A stretch of DNA of 64,000 nucleotides from Melanocharis versteri. Its lineage: Eukaryota > Chordata > Aves > Passeriformes > Melanocharitidae. Position 1 is the first letter of the stretch. Each line of letters starts with the position of its first letter. The notes beneath the pieces were generated by a model, which did not search any database, was not told the DNA's origin, and was given only the letters and a program-made list of their open reading frames with translations. Positions 25,001-37,233 of this stretch are shown here, piece by piece. Location: contig VZTG01009179.1 in NCBI GenBank assembly GCA_013397845.1, positions 934,073 through 998,072 of the forward strand, given 5' to 3'. A program made the translations under genes and the position numbers.

Positions 25001-26284
25001 GTTAGGCAGTGACACTCAGAGAATGTGAATGAAGACAGGAGTTTTTAAAGGCCTTACAGGAATTAGGCACCCAAAACACACAGGCTGGCATTTAATTCCC
25101 CTGAAAACCCAGTATTTCAACTACCTTGCTGAAAAGATTTCCTTTGATAATCCAGAAAGCTGACATAATACCCAACAAAGATTTCTAATTTTTCTCTTTT
25201 TTCTCCGGCACACTTGGGATTCAGCATTATGATTCAGCTGCAGGAGGAATCTGGTCTTATGCTTCTCCTCACAAGGCCTCCAGCCTTTTGGGAAGTTTCA
25301 TGAGGCTTCATTTTGGTAATAAATGAAGAAAAGCTCCAGCTTAGTGTAATGGGTACAACCTGCAAGCAGAGAAATCCCTTTTCTTCCTCACATCTTCTTG
25401 CATCCATCCACTGCCCATATTTTTAGCAAGAAGTCAACCTAAATATTGAACTATTGCTGCACCTAAACCAAACATAAACATCCAATCTCATGAGCCAAGA
25501 GCATCACTGATGCCCTCCTGGAAACATCCCTGCAGACAAGGAGAGCTCAGCGACCTCCCTGCCCCATCCCCTTCACAACAGTTTGAGGGAAACCTGAGCA
25601 ATGGCACTCAAAAAGCCAGTGAAGTTATTCCAAAGTGTCTCTCATTTCCCAGTCCTAGAATGAGCTGTGCAAATGGGATATCTCCCAGAAAGAGCTGTGC
25701 AAATGGGATATCTCCCAGAGCTTAGACTGCAAACTGCTGCTGTTAGCATCCTGACGCTGCTCAGCATCCATGGCTCCCGACACTCCAGATTTTCCCAAGC
25801 CCTTCTCCATCACTGGGACAAGTTATTTTCAGGGCCATGCGATGCAAGGGCTGGAAACAGGCTCCAATTACCATTTTGTGCCTATTTAACCCAAACAGGA
25901 AATGTCAGAGTCCCCGCCAGGGAGTCTCTTACCTGTGTGGGGCTTGACGGGGACATCTTGGTTGGAGGACACCACCTGTCCCCCATCTGGGCCCCTCCAT
26001 GCAAGAAGGACAAATGGACAAAGAGGGATTGGGCACAGAGATTAAAAAAAATAATAATAATTTAAAAAGCACCAAGAATGCTGCAGGCTCCTGACCATGT
26101 GGGGAAGTTATTACTGTTAGAAGAAAGCCACCTGCATCAGAAGGGAGCAAAGCCAGCAACCGAGATCCATATCAGGCGACGGGAAGGAGGGTGGGACGTG
26201 ATGAGAATTGGCATAAATAGGAGGCTGAGGCAGAAATCATAGAAAAATAAGGAAAGGAGAAAGAGTGTTGGGCTGCACGGCATC
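25001..26284. other. Unique non-coding DNA
   Basis: No gene was recognised. It holds a 30-bp tandem duplication (listed separately) and an AATAATAATAATTT stretch near 26050. A frame at 25667-26065 spans the duplication without any protein family. Confidence 0.4.
25662..25721. repeat. Tandem duplication, two copies of 30 bp
   Basis: The unit beginning GAGCTGTGCAAATGGGATAT at 25662 is repeated from 25692 with only the last two bases changed. The near-identity suggests a recent slippage or duplication event. Confidence 0.9.
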
Positions 26285-26660
26285 CCTGGGTCATTGGATC
26301 CGGCCCTCCTGCAAGCTCCTGCTAAAAGCAGGAAGGGTTTTATCCCCTTCTATTCCCACGGGAAGGCTGGTCCATAGTCCGATTGCTCTCTAATTGTCAG
26401 AAACGATCTTCCAGTTTCCAGGCTGAATTTATTCTGGGCCAGTTTACGTACATTTGTTCTTGTGCCAACACTATCCTCGGGCATAAATAGTTCTCCTTCA
26501 GTGCTGCTCTGCCCTCCCCATCTTCCGCCAGTGTATTTATAGGCAGCTATCTTCCTCAGCTTTCATTCTGCTAATTTAATTAAGCCAGGCTTTCCTCGTC
26601 TCCCCTCCGAACTCACGAGCTTCATTTCTTTTATCGTGTTAGCAGCCCTTTCCCAGCTCT
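26285..26660 (-). mobile_element. Ancient CR1-type LINE remnant, 3' part
   Basis: Reading along the plus strand, blocks match the reverse complement of old amniote CR1 3' regions: GGCTGGTCCATAGTCCGATT, CTCTCTAATTGTCAGAAACG, GGCCAGTTTACGTACATTTG, TTCTTGTGCCAACACTATCC, ATAAATAGTTCTCCTTC and GTATTTATAGGCAGCTATC. It is clearly older than the other CR1 copies and keeps several CpGs. It directly adjoins a conserved-looking block at 26700. The family name cannot be fixed without a repeat library. Confidence 0.65.
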
Positions 26661-26699
26661 GCTCTCCAGGCTGGCTCCAGCATCCCTCGGAGGAAAACA

Positions 26700-27010
26700 C
26701 AAGGCACACAATTGCCAGTGGTGATCTCTCCTGGAAAACAGATGCTTGGGAGCCCAGTGCCTAATTGCAAACGAACAGAGACAGGCTCCTCTTTTATCCT
26801 GTCAGCTATTCTGGATCAGTTAAGGATCGTAAATAGTGCTGTGGAGCACGAGCAGGTCCCGGAGTACTTCGCAATGTGTTCAGTTTACATTTCAGCTGAG
26901 TTGTCTCACTGTGATCCCGGACTCATTCTTCTTTTTCCAATTATGCTACAGCACTTTGGGAAACCATACAATGTCCCTCGGATTAAATATTATCCTATTT
27001 GGTGGTAGAC
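26700..27010. promoter_or_regulatory. Candidate conserved non-coding element beside an ancient CR1
   Basis: Unique, repeat-free block with CACACAATTGCCAGTGG, GCCTAATTGCAAACGAAC, GATCGTAAATAGTGC and GGATTAAATATTATCC motifs and several retained CpGs. An open frame of 98 codons (26712-27008) crosses it with no recognised family. Its placement immediately after the old CR1 remnant suggests the two may form one constrained unit. Confidence 0.35.
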
Positions 27011-27201
27011 AGCAGCTCATATTGCAAAAGGAGAAAGCTGTGGCCAGCGGAGGGGATGACAATAGGAGTTTTCACTCCTGCTTTTCTCGGGGAAAGAGAA
27101 CTCCATGGGATGTAAATACTGCTGTTTCACAGAGCATTGGGGGAAGTTAATCCATGGACTTCCTAACAACTAAAAAGCACAAAAAAGTGGCAAAATGTGG
27201 C

Positions 27202-27288
27202 AACTTGGGGTGATCCTGTGCAGGGCCAGAAGTTGGACTTTGCTCATCCTTGTGGGTCCCTTCCAGCTCAGGATGTTCTACGATTCTT
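27202..27288 (+). mobile_element. CR1 LINE 3' tail
   Basis: Short CR1 terminus with GGCCAGAAGTTGGACTTTGC, TCCTTGTGGGTCCCTTCCAG and CTCAGGATGTTCTACGATTC. This represents the CR1 tail variant with a CTCAGGATGTTCTATGATTC end. Confidence 0.88.
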
Positions 27289-27424
27289 TTTTGTTTAAAT
27301 ATACGTCAAACAACGCCAATAATATCAGATCTTTCACGCTCCTGGTATTTCTCATTTTCTAGCTAAAAAGTGGCATTTCCTTCAAGGTGAGTGAAAAGGG
27401 GACAGATCAATAAATACAGCCTGA

Positions 27425-27464
27425 GGACCTGATGATCTTTCCAACCTTAATGATTCTGTGATTC
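27425..27464 (+). mobile_element. CR1 LINE 3' tail, very short
   Basis: Only the terminal GGACCTGATGATCTTTCCAA and CCTTAATGATTCTGTGATTC blocks remain, about 40 bp. The ending belongs to a different CR1 tail variant from the copy at 27202, so it is a separate insertion or remnant. Confidence 0.75.
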
Positions 27465-30400
27465 ACCCAGGGTACAGCTCAAACCTGGCTCTGAGGGAAT
27501 CGCCATCCTCCTTCCATGAGGCGGCTTGTGTCTGGATATGACATCTTAAGAAAAAAGAGACTCAGAATCCTGTCAGATACTCAGGATGCTGTCTTTGCAG
27601 CTGGTATTAGGCTGACAGTTAAAACTCTGCTGAAGAGGAGCTCTGCTTTTCAGCCCATTTGATAACGTTTGTTAGCCCAGCAAAAACAGTTTCCTGCCTC
27701 ACGTAAGCACCTTCTGTCCCCTTCTCACCGGTGACCCAGAGCAGCTCTCCGGGTCAGCAACTCCACACAGAATGCCAAACTTCTCACGCTCCATGACAGT
27801 CTCTTCATGACATCCACCAGCAAAAGCTATCCCTGGCACCACCAAAAGAGGAGGTAAAGGGGTACCACACTGTTTCCACAGCCATTAACCCTGGAGAGGT
27901 GCCAGGGCTCCCCGTGGCGGAGCAGAGGAACACGGGATTGCCCCCGTGTGCCACCACATCCCCGCTGAGCAAGGCACTGTTTCCACACCGTATCCCCAGA
28001 CTGCTCATCACAGGCCTGGAGACTGTTTTCTGAGATGATTTTTGGTCACCCAGCAAGCAAGACAGGCTCCCTCCAGCCAAAACTGAGGAGAAAAGGTGCA
28101 GCTGGAGACCAATTTGCTGTAGCACAACTGCTAGAAATAGCGGAGAAAAATGGAAATATCCTCCAAGAATCCCCAGCTTTTCGATAAATAAGGAAAGCTG
28201 CTGTCGAGATGTAAAACAGGCAGGTGTTATTCGTAGGAAAGCAAATTGTGGTGGGGTGCAATAGAGCCAGAGGAACAGTTATCCACAGCCTCTCACTCTC
28301 ATTTCTTTGTGGAAATCGCAGTGCTGGCTGGAAAACACGAAAGCCACGACCATTTCCAGCAGCGTTAGAAGCACAACCAGCACATCAACCATTTGTCAGA
28401 ATGACAAAACTAGCAAGAAAAGAGAAGGGGAAATATGTCCTTTTCAAGCTCCTCCACAGGGGATTTGCAGAAATTGGGTGATAAAAATTAAGTAAATGGC
28501 TGGAATCCTCCAACACAACTCACTTCATTTGTGATTTTACACCTCTGGGTTGCTGGGAATTTTCTGAGCCAACAATTTCTGCTCAAAGAGAGAAGTGTCC
28601 ACTGCAGAGGACTCAAGAAGGTCCTGTAACAGGCTTTCTCAGGTAGGAACAGGCAGATTTAGAGCCAACACCTCCCAGCTAAGGGAGGTTTTTTAAGATC
28701 ATTAATATCAAGAGAGCAACTACAAAGCACCCAGCACTGTCGAAATATTAACTTTTAATTGCAGCTTGGCAATTCCCTATAACCTGTGCCCTTCTCCTGC
28801 AGGGGGCTCACAAGGGACAGGGCTGGCCAGGCTTCCCCTGGCCATTGCTGAAGAAGGAGATGGATGGCCAGCCCCAGGGCAGCATGATTGATTTCCCTCG
28901 TTATCTAGAGCAGGAAAGTGGGATGGAAGGGTGGCGGCATCCCTGGGTGTGGGGTTTGTCTTGTTCCAGCTCAATGTGAGCGATTAGTGACAGCAGGCAG
29001 GAGGAGGTGTCAGATTTTTGACAAGGGTTGTGTTACCAGCTGGGGAGCCAGGTAGGATAAACCCTTCCTTCCAGAACAAATTACTTTTTATTGTTGTTCC
29101 TCCTCTAGTGCGCTCTCCCCTTTTCACATATGAAGCACAGGTGGAATTAAGGCTCAAACAGCTGATGCTGCCCAGGTGTGATAGAGGAAAAGGACTTCTT
29201 GATGATGAAGCTTCCAACCAGCCTGAGTTAATGCTTGCACAACCTGACCCAAATGAAAAGTTCCCAGAAAAGTTTCTTTCTAACTCACAAAGCTCCGTTT
29301 AGCTCTTGAGATCGATCCTTATTTTTCATTTCCATATTGTTATCACTCCCAACTCCACGCCCATAATGTTGAAATCAAATCTTACGGTGAGGCTGCAAAG
29401 GGGATGAGTAAGAAATCACTAAAAACTTTGCCACTTCCCATGGAAAATTCTCTTGCAATCTCGAGTTTTAAAGGCAGGTTAACAATGGTCTGGGGCTTGG
29501 TGGTTTAGGGGGAGGTTTTCTGGAACTCGAACAAAGGCACCAACCATGACACTGTGACACCCACAGCGTGATGAATGTGTGAAGCAATCACTGCCACTGG
29601 CCATAACAGAAATGAAATATGGGAAATGGTAAATCAGGGTGGGAAGGAGGAGGAGACAGCACTGGAGGGGCACCAGAGGCACCGTAGTGGGGGAGCCCCT
29701 GGCTCAGTGGGCATTAATGGATGCAGAGAGGAAAAGACTGGCTGGATATTTCATTGCTCCCTCCAAACCAGCTGCATCCCTCACTCAAAGGAAAATAAAC
29801 AAGATCTCATCTAAACGCATCACTCCAACACCCTGAGCTGCTGCCGAGCCCTCTGTTGACATCCCAGGATCTGGGGAGGGGTTGGTTCTCAGGAAAAACT
29901 CCACACTGGCAATTTTTTGTCCTGGCTCAGCCCCTTGCTCCGAGGTGGGAAGAGGGCATCTGCCTGTGTGCATAATTGGGCACGTAAATAGGTCAGCACC
30001 AGCTCGTGGGGCTGCTGCAGACACAGATGCATTTTTCTTGCATCCTTAGGCAAGCTGGAAAATGTCACTTCCTCGCTCAGCGATCACTAAACATTTTGCT
30101 GCCCTCAGTGCCCACCTGCTCTGCGTCTGCAGTTCTGGGAATAAGCTGGACGACTTAAGAACAGGTTTCTCTTTCTTCATACATTTTGTTTGATTTTGGT
30201 TTCTTTTTTTAAAAGGCACACAGAGTGATTTAGAGACCAAAACTGGGGCAAATGCCCCGACGTACTTCTTGTCCCTGTTCTCACCTGGGCCCCTGCAGCA
30301 TCCTTCACCACCCTTTTAATTTTAACTGTGTAAGGGAAACCCCTAAACTGGCAAATTTTCATTTGAAGCTGAAGCCCAAGCAAAGCCCACAGAGCAGAGA

Positions 30401-33400
30401 AATGCCTGTAGAGGGGTGAGAAGCTGTTGCACATCCCAAGGGCAGAATTCTGACCGAGGATCTGGAGGGGGCTGCCTGTGTATATCTGCATGCAGAAGGA
30501 GTTGCACACATGCCAGAGGGGCTACTTTCCCTTAGTCCTGGCTCCTCCATCCTTGGGGAGGAACATCTGGAACAGGAGTTAAGTTCACAGACAGGTGTCT
30601 GATGCTGAATCCTGTGCTAGTTAAAACAAGAGGATTTGGGGAGCAGGCTCACAGCAGCATTTGAAACAATGGAAATTGTGGCAAATCCTTCCTGACCGGT
30701 GTGTGGGGGCGAGGGGAGAAAGATGAAAGGGATGAGTCCAAAAGAAGGGAAGGAGCAGGGACACTGAACAAAGCTGAAGCTCTCCGGGAAGGTAGAAGGC
30801 AGCTGAAGATGCTTCAAAAAGGACTGTGCTTTCTATCTCCTAGCAACAGATGTCAGTGAAAAAAAAACTAAGTGAGACGGTCAGACGATAGTCTTGGTAG
30901 AGGGAATGGGGGTTTTGCCAAGTCTCACCCCGATGGACCCTTATCCCTCCCCTCTTATGGACACCACACCAGTGCCCTCATCCCAGCCAGGCTATTTTTG
31001 TCCCCAGTGGCCGGGGTAAGAGGTTTGGGTGTTTTCAGCCCCACTCGGAGCACCTCTTGTTCTCTCTCCCCAGCTTAACTTGGGGCAATAGGGCCACAGT
31101 AGCTGCACGAGGGCAACCAAACATCCTGGTAGCTAAAAGGGGGACCCCAAAATTACACGTAGGATGATGCTTAGCTGAGAGCGAGCTCTCTGGGGTCTTC
31201 TGCTGCTCAGTATTTCAGGCTCCATCTGCTTCCCTGCAAGTGTATCCATCTGCAAACAGGGCAATATTTACAGACCCCAAAGCATTTGGCACCAGTATGC
31301 TTTAACCCATTAGGAAATGGCTGGAGGACACCACACTCAGGGCTTTTAAAGACATTTGGAGGGGGGAAAAAACCTGTGTCTACAGGAAAATCCCCCCCTG
31401 CCCATCCCTGTATCAATTACAGAAGAGGCATTAAAAGGTTTAGTAATGATTTCTTGTCAATAACCTGGATCTTCAAGTCCCGGCATTCTTATGCAAACTC
31501 TCCTGGGAGCAAGACATCCCAGCAAAAAGGGACACACCACAGACACATCACAGCAAAGGCAGAGGAAAGATAATAGAAAGGAGATATTGGGCAGTGAAAA
31601 AAAAGATCAGAGACAGCAATCTGTAGGAATAGAGACAGATCACGAGTTTAAAGGAAGGTGATTCTTCACTCTACGCCTATACAAATGATTTTCTTCCCTC
31701 TGCAGCTCCCTCCTCCCCTCCTCCCCTGATGATTTGAAGCCTTTGGGAGCTGCAGTAAGTGTGACTGTTTTTCCGTGCGACTCAGCCAAAGATTTAAGTA
31801 GGCAGGAGGAAAGCACTCTCCTTTTCCATCAGCGTTCAATAGAGAGAGAGGGAAAAAAAAGAAACAAATAAAAAAAGAGAAGAAAAATCAGGAAAGAGTC
31901 CAAGCTGCGAATCGTTAAAAAGAAAACACAACTAGGAACATAAAAACCAAAGAGATGGAGTGGAAAAACACATTCAGGCGATCCTTCCTCCCTCCAACCC
32001 TTCTCATGTGTGTAAGGTCTTAACGCAGAGATTAATCTGCAAAGCTGCTGGGCCAGAGCTGGGCAAACTGGCCCAGGAGGAGCCTTCTCCTCCAGATCCT
32101 CTGATAATTCCTGGGAGAGAGCTATGGGAGGATGTTGGCCTTGGGTTTGCTCGGCCCTTGGGTGATAAAGAGGGGGAGCGCAGGGCTGCTGCCAGTTATG
32201 ATAAGGCTGCTCTATGAATGCTGATTATCAGCCTGGCCCCAGCTTGCTAACCCAGATCTCTGGGTCCAAAACCCTTTTCCTGACCCCACAGAAGCCTCGT
32301 ATGAGGCTGGGGGTGTTTGAGGCAGGCGCTTGTGTTATGGGGGTTTCGTGACACATCCCACTTGCTGGCCTGCTTTCCTGAGGAAGCAGGGAACACACGG
32401 TCACAACATCAATCTCTCCTTCCCTTCACTAATCAGTTCTGAACCTGTCAGTCCATTTTAACTCCACCCAAAAAAAAACAACCCAGAAGAGACTCACAGC
32501 GATACCCACTGGGCAGCACAAGCGTCATCCTCCCTAGTGAAAGCAGAAAGGGGAAACATTTTACTGATTCAGAGGAATTCCTACCAGGAGAAATCACACA
32601 GGAACTCCACACAGAGCCCAAGCACCAGCGAAAAGCAGGTTTTTGAGTCTTGCAGATCATGGGATGGCTCATTTTCATTACATCAGGAAAATTCAATGGG
32701 GTGGAACAGAAGAAGCTGTTATTGATGCAATCAGAACTCACCCTCAGACACGTGACATTGCAGGAACACATTTTTTCTGTCCTTCTCATGCTCCAATGGC
32801 ATTTCCAGCTCACAGAAACAGGAATATTGCAGGATGAGGGCTTGGCTGATTATTTCTTCTTCTTTCCAAGACCTTCATCTTTCTTTGCCACCAAACACTG
32901 CCTGGAGCCCATCCAAAACTTTCCAGGAGCACAGCGTCTTGAGTGTGCATGCCTTGCAGCTTTTCCATTCTTCTTGATGTTATAAAACTGTCTTGTAAAA
33001 GCAAAATTAAAGGCATGAGTGCTGGCCACAAAGCCCTTCCCATGGCCATGTTTTCTGTTGTGTGCAACTCCAAGACAGAAGGAGGGGGGCAGAAGGGGGG
33101 GAGAGAGCTTTATGCATTAAACTTCTTTATAAATCTATTGAAGGTATTTCATCACTTCCCGACATTCCTCTATAAAACCCACTCAGCTACGTTTACAAAT
33201 TATAAAATTAGCTTTATGTGCAGGGTCCAGGCTAATGGCACAGCTAAATCTAGGGAGCAGGAAGATTAGATGCCTCTCCCTTGCCCGTGGTGGGATTTAT
33301 TTTGCAGCATCCCTTCCTGGAGTAGAAGAATTTCCCTCCCAAGACAAAGCTTTCAAAGGTCAAAAGAGATTTGACCACTAAGTGGAAAGTTTTGGAGAAG

Positions 33401-35451
33401 CCACGTCTGTGAGAAGCAAATAGAGCTGGATGGCTCAGGGCAACGTTTGTGCTCCACAAAGACAAAACGTTTCTGGAAAATGAGGGAATGCGGAACTGTA
33501 ATCCCATGCAGGATAGTTCAGGCATATGAGATAGACGGAGAGGCGTGCAATACTGAGAATATTCAGGGAAAAGGGACCGTTTTCATTAATCTGAATGTTT
33601 CAAACAGGTACAAGCCTGGCTGCCGGGTTACGTGTACTTGGTACCCTGCCACACTGTTCAGGGAAACCTTGGGCAGTACCAACCAACTTCCCAGTGGTCT
33701 CCCGTGCCTTGGCTACAGCCCAGGGCACTACCCAGCACAGGTCTCTGAAGAGTGCTAAAAAACCCATTACAGAGACAGGACCAGCATCAGCGTGAACTCA
33801 GCACAGCACAACTGCCAGGAAGGGAGGGGTGAGACACTTCAGCCTCTCCTGCCCAGCTCACATTTGCTCTCCAGATCCTCTCCAGACTCCCCAGGGTGCA
33901 GAAAGAAGCTTGATGTTGCTTACCTGGTCCACAGGGTGCTGCCAGCTTCCCCTGGGCAGCCCAGGCCTGCGTGGAGGGATCATATGGCAGAGCAAGGTCA
34001 CCTCCTGATGCTTTTGGCCAGTTGTTAATCCTCACAGTGCCAGGGATCAACGTTGCAGGGCAGGAAGGAAAACATTTCACCAGTTCCCTCATGCTGGAGG
34101 AGGAAACAAAAGCTAATCAGCCTCAAGCACAGGGGGCATGAAGGGAACAAGCATCTTCAAGCTTTACTTCTCTGTTCCCTTTTAAAAAAATAATTTCCCT
34201 CTGTAGAGTATTAATCACCACAAGTCAGCCTTAGGAAGAGTTATCCATGGAGCTACACAGGGACTGCAAGGACACTGTGTTAGAGCAAGATTATTTACTT
34301 TTATAACCTTTACAGAAACAAGAGATAAGTACATTAGAACAACTTGCTCACACGCAGAGGCAGCCAGCGCCTGATTCATTCCTGCACCCTCCCATCTGAG
34401 ATGCTGCTCTGGATGCCAAAGGGACAGCTTCACAAAACAGCGCTGAACCATGCTGGGATGGCTTTGGAAGTGGGCTGTGCCTTTCAGGGGCAGTGACACT
34501 CAAGGGCTCAGGACCAGAGGCCGCCCAGGGCTGCTCGTGACACTGTGTAGTGGCACAAGGCAAAGTGGCTGGTGCAGCAGCATCCTCAGAGCCTCCCGTT
34601 ACTCCTGTTGGGTCTTCCTCTCCAGCAGGCACTGGCCACCAGCAGGAAGCTTCCTAAGGTCCCTCAGACACAAGTTCTCACATCATGGGGAGCCTGCAAG
34701 AAACTGGGAGCCCTCCCCTAACAACCTGACCTGCAGCTCAAAGGGGTGTTCATCCCTCGAGCCAACAAGTGAACAACATCTCTGCACTGCTCTCTTCCTC
34801 CTCCTCCTCCTGCCCTCTGATGAAGTGCTGAAGTTCTGCAGGTGGTATTTATTTCCCTGGCCCCTGGCATTGTGGCCATGCCCAGAAGCCAAGCACTCAG
34901 GGGCAGCTATTGAATTTTGGGGAGGCATCGCAATTTCCCAGCAAATTCACCTCCCCCCTCTGCCAGTCTGGGATTGCTTTAAAAAAAAAAAATCAAATGT
35001 GCATGGGGAAAAAAAGTTACCTCCAGTCTCTGCTGTGATGAGCGAAACCTCAAAGTGAAAGTGTTCTACATCCCTCATATCCATTTGCCCCTGAATTTGT
35101 GTCTTGCACCCTCTGCAGCCATCTCCCATTTCCACAGAGCTTTGTGGGTGACATCCTGATCTACAGACATAGAAAGGAGTCTTTGTTTACAAGGTAAGAG
35201 CCACAAAATGCAAATAAAAAGCCCCAAGTAGCTCAAGATCAAACAGGGCCCATATCTACCCTTTCAAAGGCATCCAGCCTGCAAAACACCACAAGCAATG
35301 GCTTTGTTTGGAACATTAAATATGATACTAAAAACATCTCCCGTGCGAAAACAACATGCATATGAGTTTGTTTATGCTAGAACTTTAATCTCTAAAATAA
35401 CAGGTCTTCAGAGATTGTTTTAGGCTGAAAAATTAATACCAAGTAATGATT
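27465..35451. other. Long unique region free of recognised transposons and genes
   Basis: About 8 kb without a recognised gene, RNA or transposon. Conserved-looking AT-rich patches occur at about 28690-28770, 29310-29390, 31620-31830, 32190-32240 (palindromic GCTGATTATCAGC with GATA cores) and 33100-33230. A-rich simple stretches lie at 31850-31890 and 34979-34992. The 202-codon frame at 34450-35058 has no family match by eye and is treated as chance. Confidence 0.4.
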
Positions 35452-35456
35452 CAAGG
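35452..35456. repeat. Left target-site duplication of the ERVL LTR
   Basis: CAAGG, identical to 35807-35811 on the other side of the LTR. The five-base length is as expected for ERVL-type integrase. Confidence 0.85.
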
Positions 35457-35806
35457 TGTATTGGGTTGGCATGGCCAGGTTTTGGTAGTGTGGGCTATAG
35501 GAATGGCTTCTGTGAAGTTGCCAGAAGCTTGTCCTGGGTCCAACAGAGCTGGTGGGTGGGGGGAAAGGGTGTTTGTTAAGATTTGGCTTTATTTTTCATT
35601 ACCCTACTCCAATTTGATTGGCAATAAATGAAATTCATTTCCCCAGGTTGAGACCTTTTTGCCCATGACAGTAATTCCTGAGTGATCCTTCCCTGTCCTC
35701 ATCTCAAGCCTTGCATTAAATTTTCCCTCCCGTGTCCAGCCGAGGAGGGGAGTGAAGGAGCAGCTTTGTTGGGCATATGGCATCCAGCCAGGGTCATCCC
35801 ACCACA
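35457..35806 (+). mobile_element. Solo LTR of an avian ERVL-type endogenous retrovirus
   Basis: The 350-bp element starts TGTATTGGGTTGGCATGGCC and ends with CCACCACA, the termini of a common avian ERVL LTR family. Internal landmarks are AGGTTTTGGTAGTGTGGGCT, GGCTTCTGTGAAGTTGCCAG, CAGGTTGAGACCTTTTTGCC and GGCATCCAGCCAGGGTCATC. A polyadenylation signal AATAAA lies at 35623-35628. Perfect 5-bp direct repeats (CAAGG) flank it. No internal retroviral sequence or second LTR adjoins it, so it is a solo LTR left by recombination between two LTRs. Compared with my memory of the family, part of the middle (U3) seems deleted. It has no coding capacity. Confidence 0.93.
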
Positions 35807-35811
35807 CAAGG
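35807..35811. repeat. Right target-site duplication of the ERVL LTR
   Basis: CAAGG, identical to 35452-35456. Confidence 0.85.
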
Positions 35812-36858
35812 TCTGAAGAGGCTGGGAACGATTCCCTAAAGCAGCAGGGAACCATTGCAGAGTGTGCAGCCCTGATTTAATTAAAGCCTTAAACACACTC
35901 CAAGCCACACGATCCATCCACCCATCAATATGATAAAAAGACTGCAAGTTCCCTTAAGCTCACCCAGTCACCTCATGAATCTCCTGGTTGGGAAAGAGAG
36001 GAAAAATGAAGTCCTCTCTCACTTCATTCTTCCATTTCCACACAAGCCTGAGCCATCTTCCTGCTCCTGGGACATGCTAACAGGAGCTATTCCTGTGCAG
36101 TGAGCAGGGAGGGGGCTCCAAGCAGGAGCACAGCAAAATCCAGGTTGCTGGGACCCCATCCTGCAGCTCAGGCCACGTGTCACTACCCCTCCAGCAGCAT
36201 CCAGTTTTTCTGTGTCCCTTGCCATGCCCAAAAGGATCCAAGGTACCTCCAGGCTCTGCTATGCTGCAGGAGTTACTCCAAGCATAGGAGGACAGCCTGG
36301 GGACTGCTCAGATGCCACTTTCCTTCCTGTTTCTCCTGGATTGCACCGGTGGTTTAGTCTCCATTTCCAGAGCAGAGAAAATCCAAGTCACGCTTCACGG
36401 GCACATCCCGCATCCTTGAGGATGGACACGGCTCCCAGCAACTGTGCAGGGACCTGGGAGCAGAGGAATGGAGGCCTGAGATGGGAGGACTCCCCCAGCT
36501 GGACCTCACCCATGGCTCTGCAGGTACATCCCTGGCTCCGGGGAGACGGCCTGACCCACCTGGAAGGGGAGAAGCCAAAGGGATTTAAGCCCACGCTCGT
36601 GGTTAGGCACACAAGGAACGTTTTCCCACACCAGACCAAACGAAAGAAGCAAACATTTGCCAGAATGAAAGTGTCAAACGCTTGGCAGCTCCCCCTCTGC
36701 TTTGTTTCTTTAGTTCATGGGGCCTTCAACCAGCTAATAACCATGTGATCCATGGATTTACTTCCTTTTGGTGGGAGAGGTGGGATCATCCTGACCCAGC
36801 TCAAGACAAAGATGCTTATTTCTTCCTAAACAAAATTTAAAGCAAGGAGAAAATGGAA

Positions 36859-36897
36859 GGGGGGGGGGGGGAAGGATTGAAAGGGGANNNNNNNNNN
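36859..36897. other. Assembly gap next to a 13-G homopolymer
   Basis: Thirteen consecutive G at 36859-36871 are followed by GAAGG/AAGGGGA sequence and then ten N at 36888-36897. The right flank resumes with GGGTGGGG. The gap probably reflects a G-rich tract that was hard to sequence, so its true length is unknown. Confidence 0.95.
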
Positions 36898-37214
36898 GGG
36901 TGGGGAAAGATTGCAAAGGGGAACCTCCAAAGTGCATTTTTTTAAAGTTAGCATTAGTTTCATTTTGGCTCCAAGCATCACTTCGAAAAGCAGAAGTCAA
37001 AGCATCTAATTTCAAAAATGCACAAAGACGTGGCTGGGTTTTTTTCAAATTGTTACTTTGTTACTGTTGCTGTCATTTTTTTGTTGAGTTCAAAACAAAT
37101 AATTTCAGCTGACCTGAAATGCTATTTTTCAACAAATGTATGCTTTAAAAAAAATAAAAAAAGAGAGAAAGAGGGAAAGGAAGAAAGTCTCATTCTTTAG
37201 CCTGTGTGTGCTAC

Positions 37215-37233
37215 ACCACTAATTTTTAGTGGT
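37215..37233. repeat. Short perfect inverted repeat
   Basis: ACCACTAA (37215-37222) and TTAGTGGT (37226-37233) around a TTT loop, in conserved-looking DNA. It could be a palindromic binding site or chance. Confidence 0.7.

Noticed and set aside
34450..35058. 202-codon plus-strand open frame
   Set aside because: No domain. It runs through CT-rich and A-run sequence and is best explained by composition.
36212..36748. 178-codon plus-strand open frame
   Set aside because: No domain or splice context, with opposite-strand frames in the same place.
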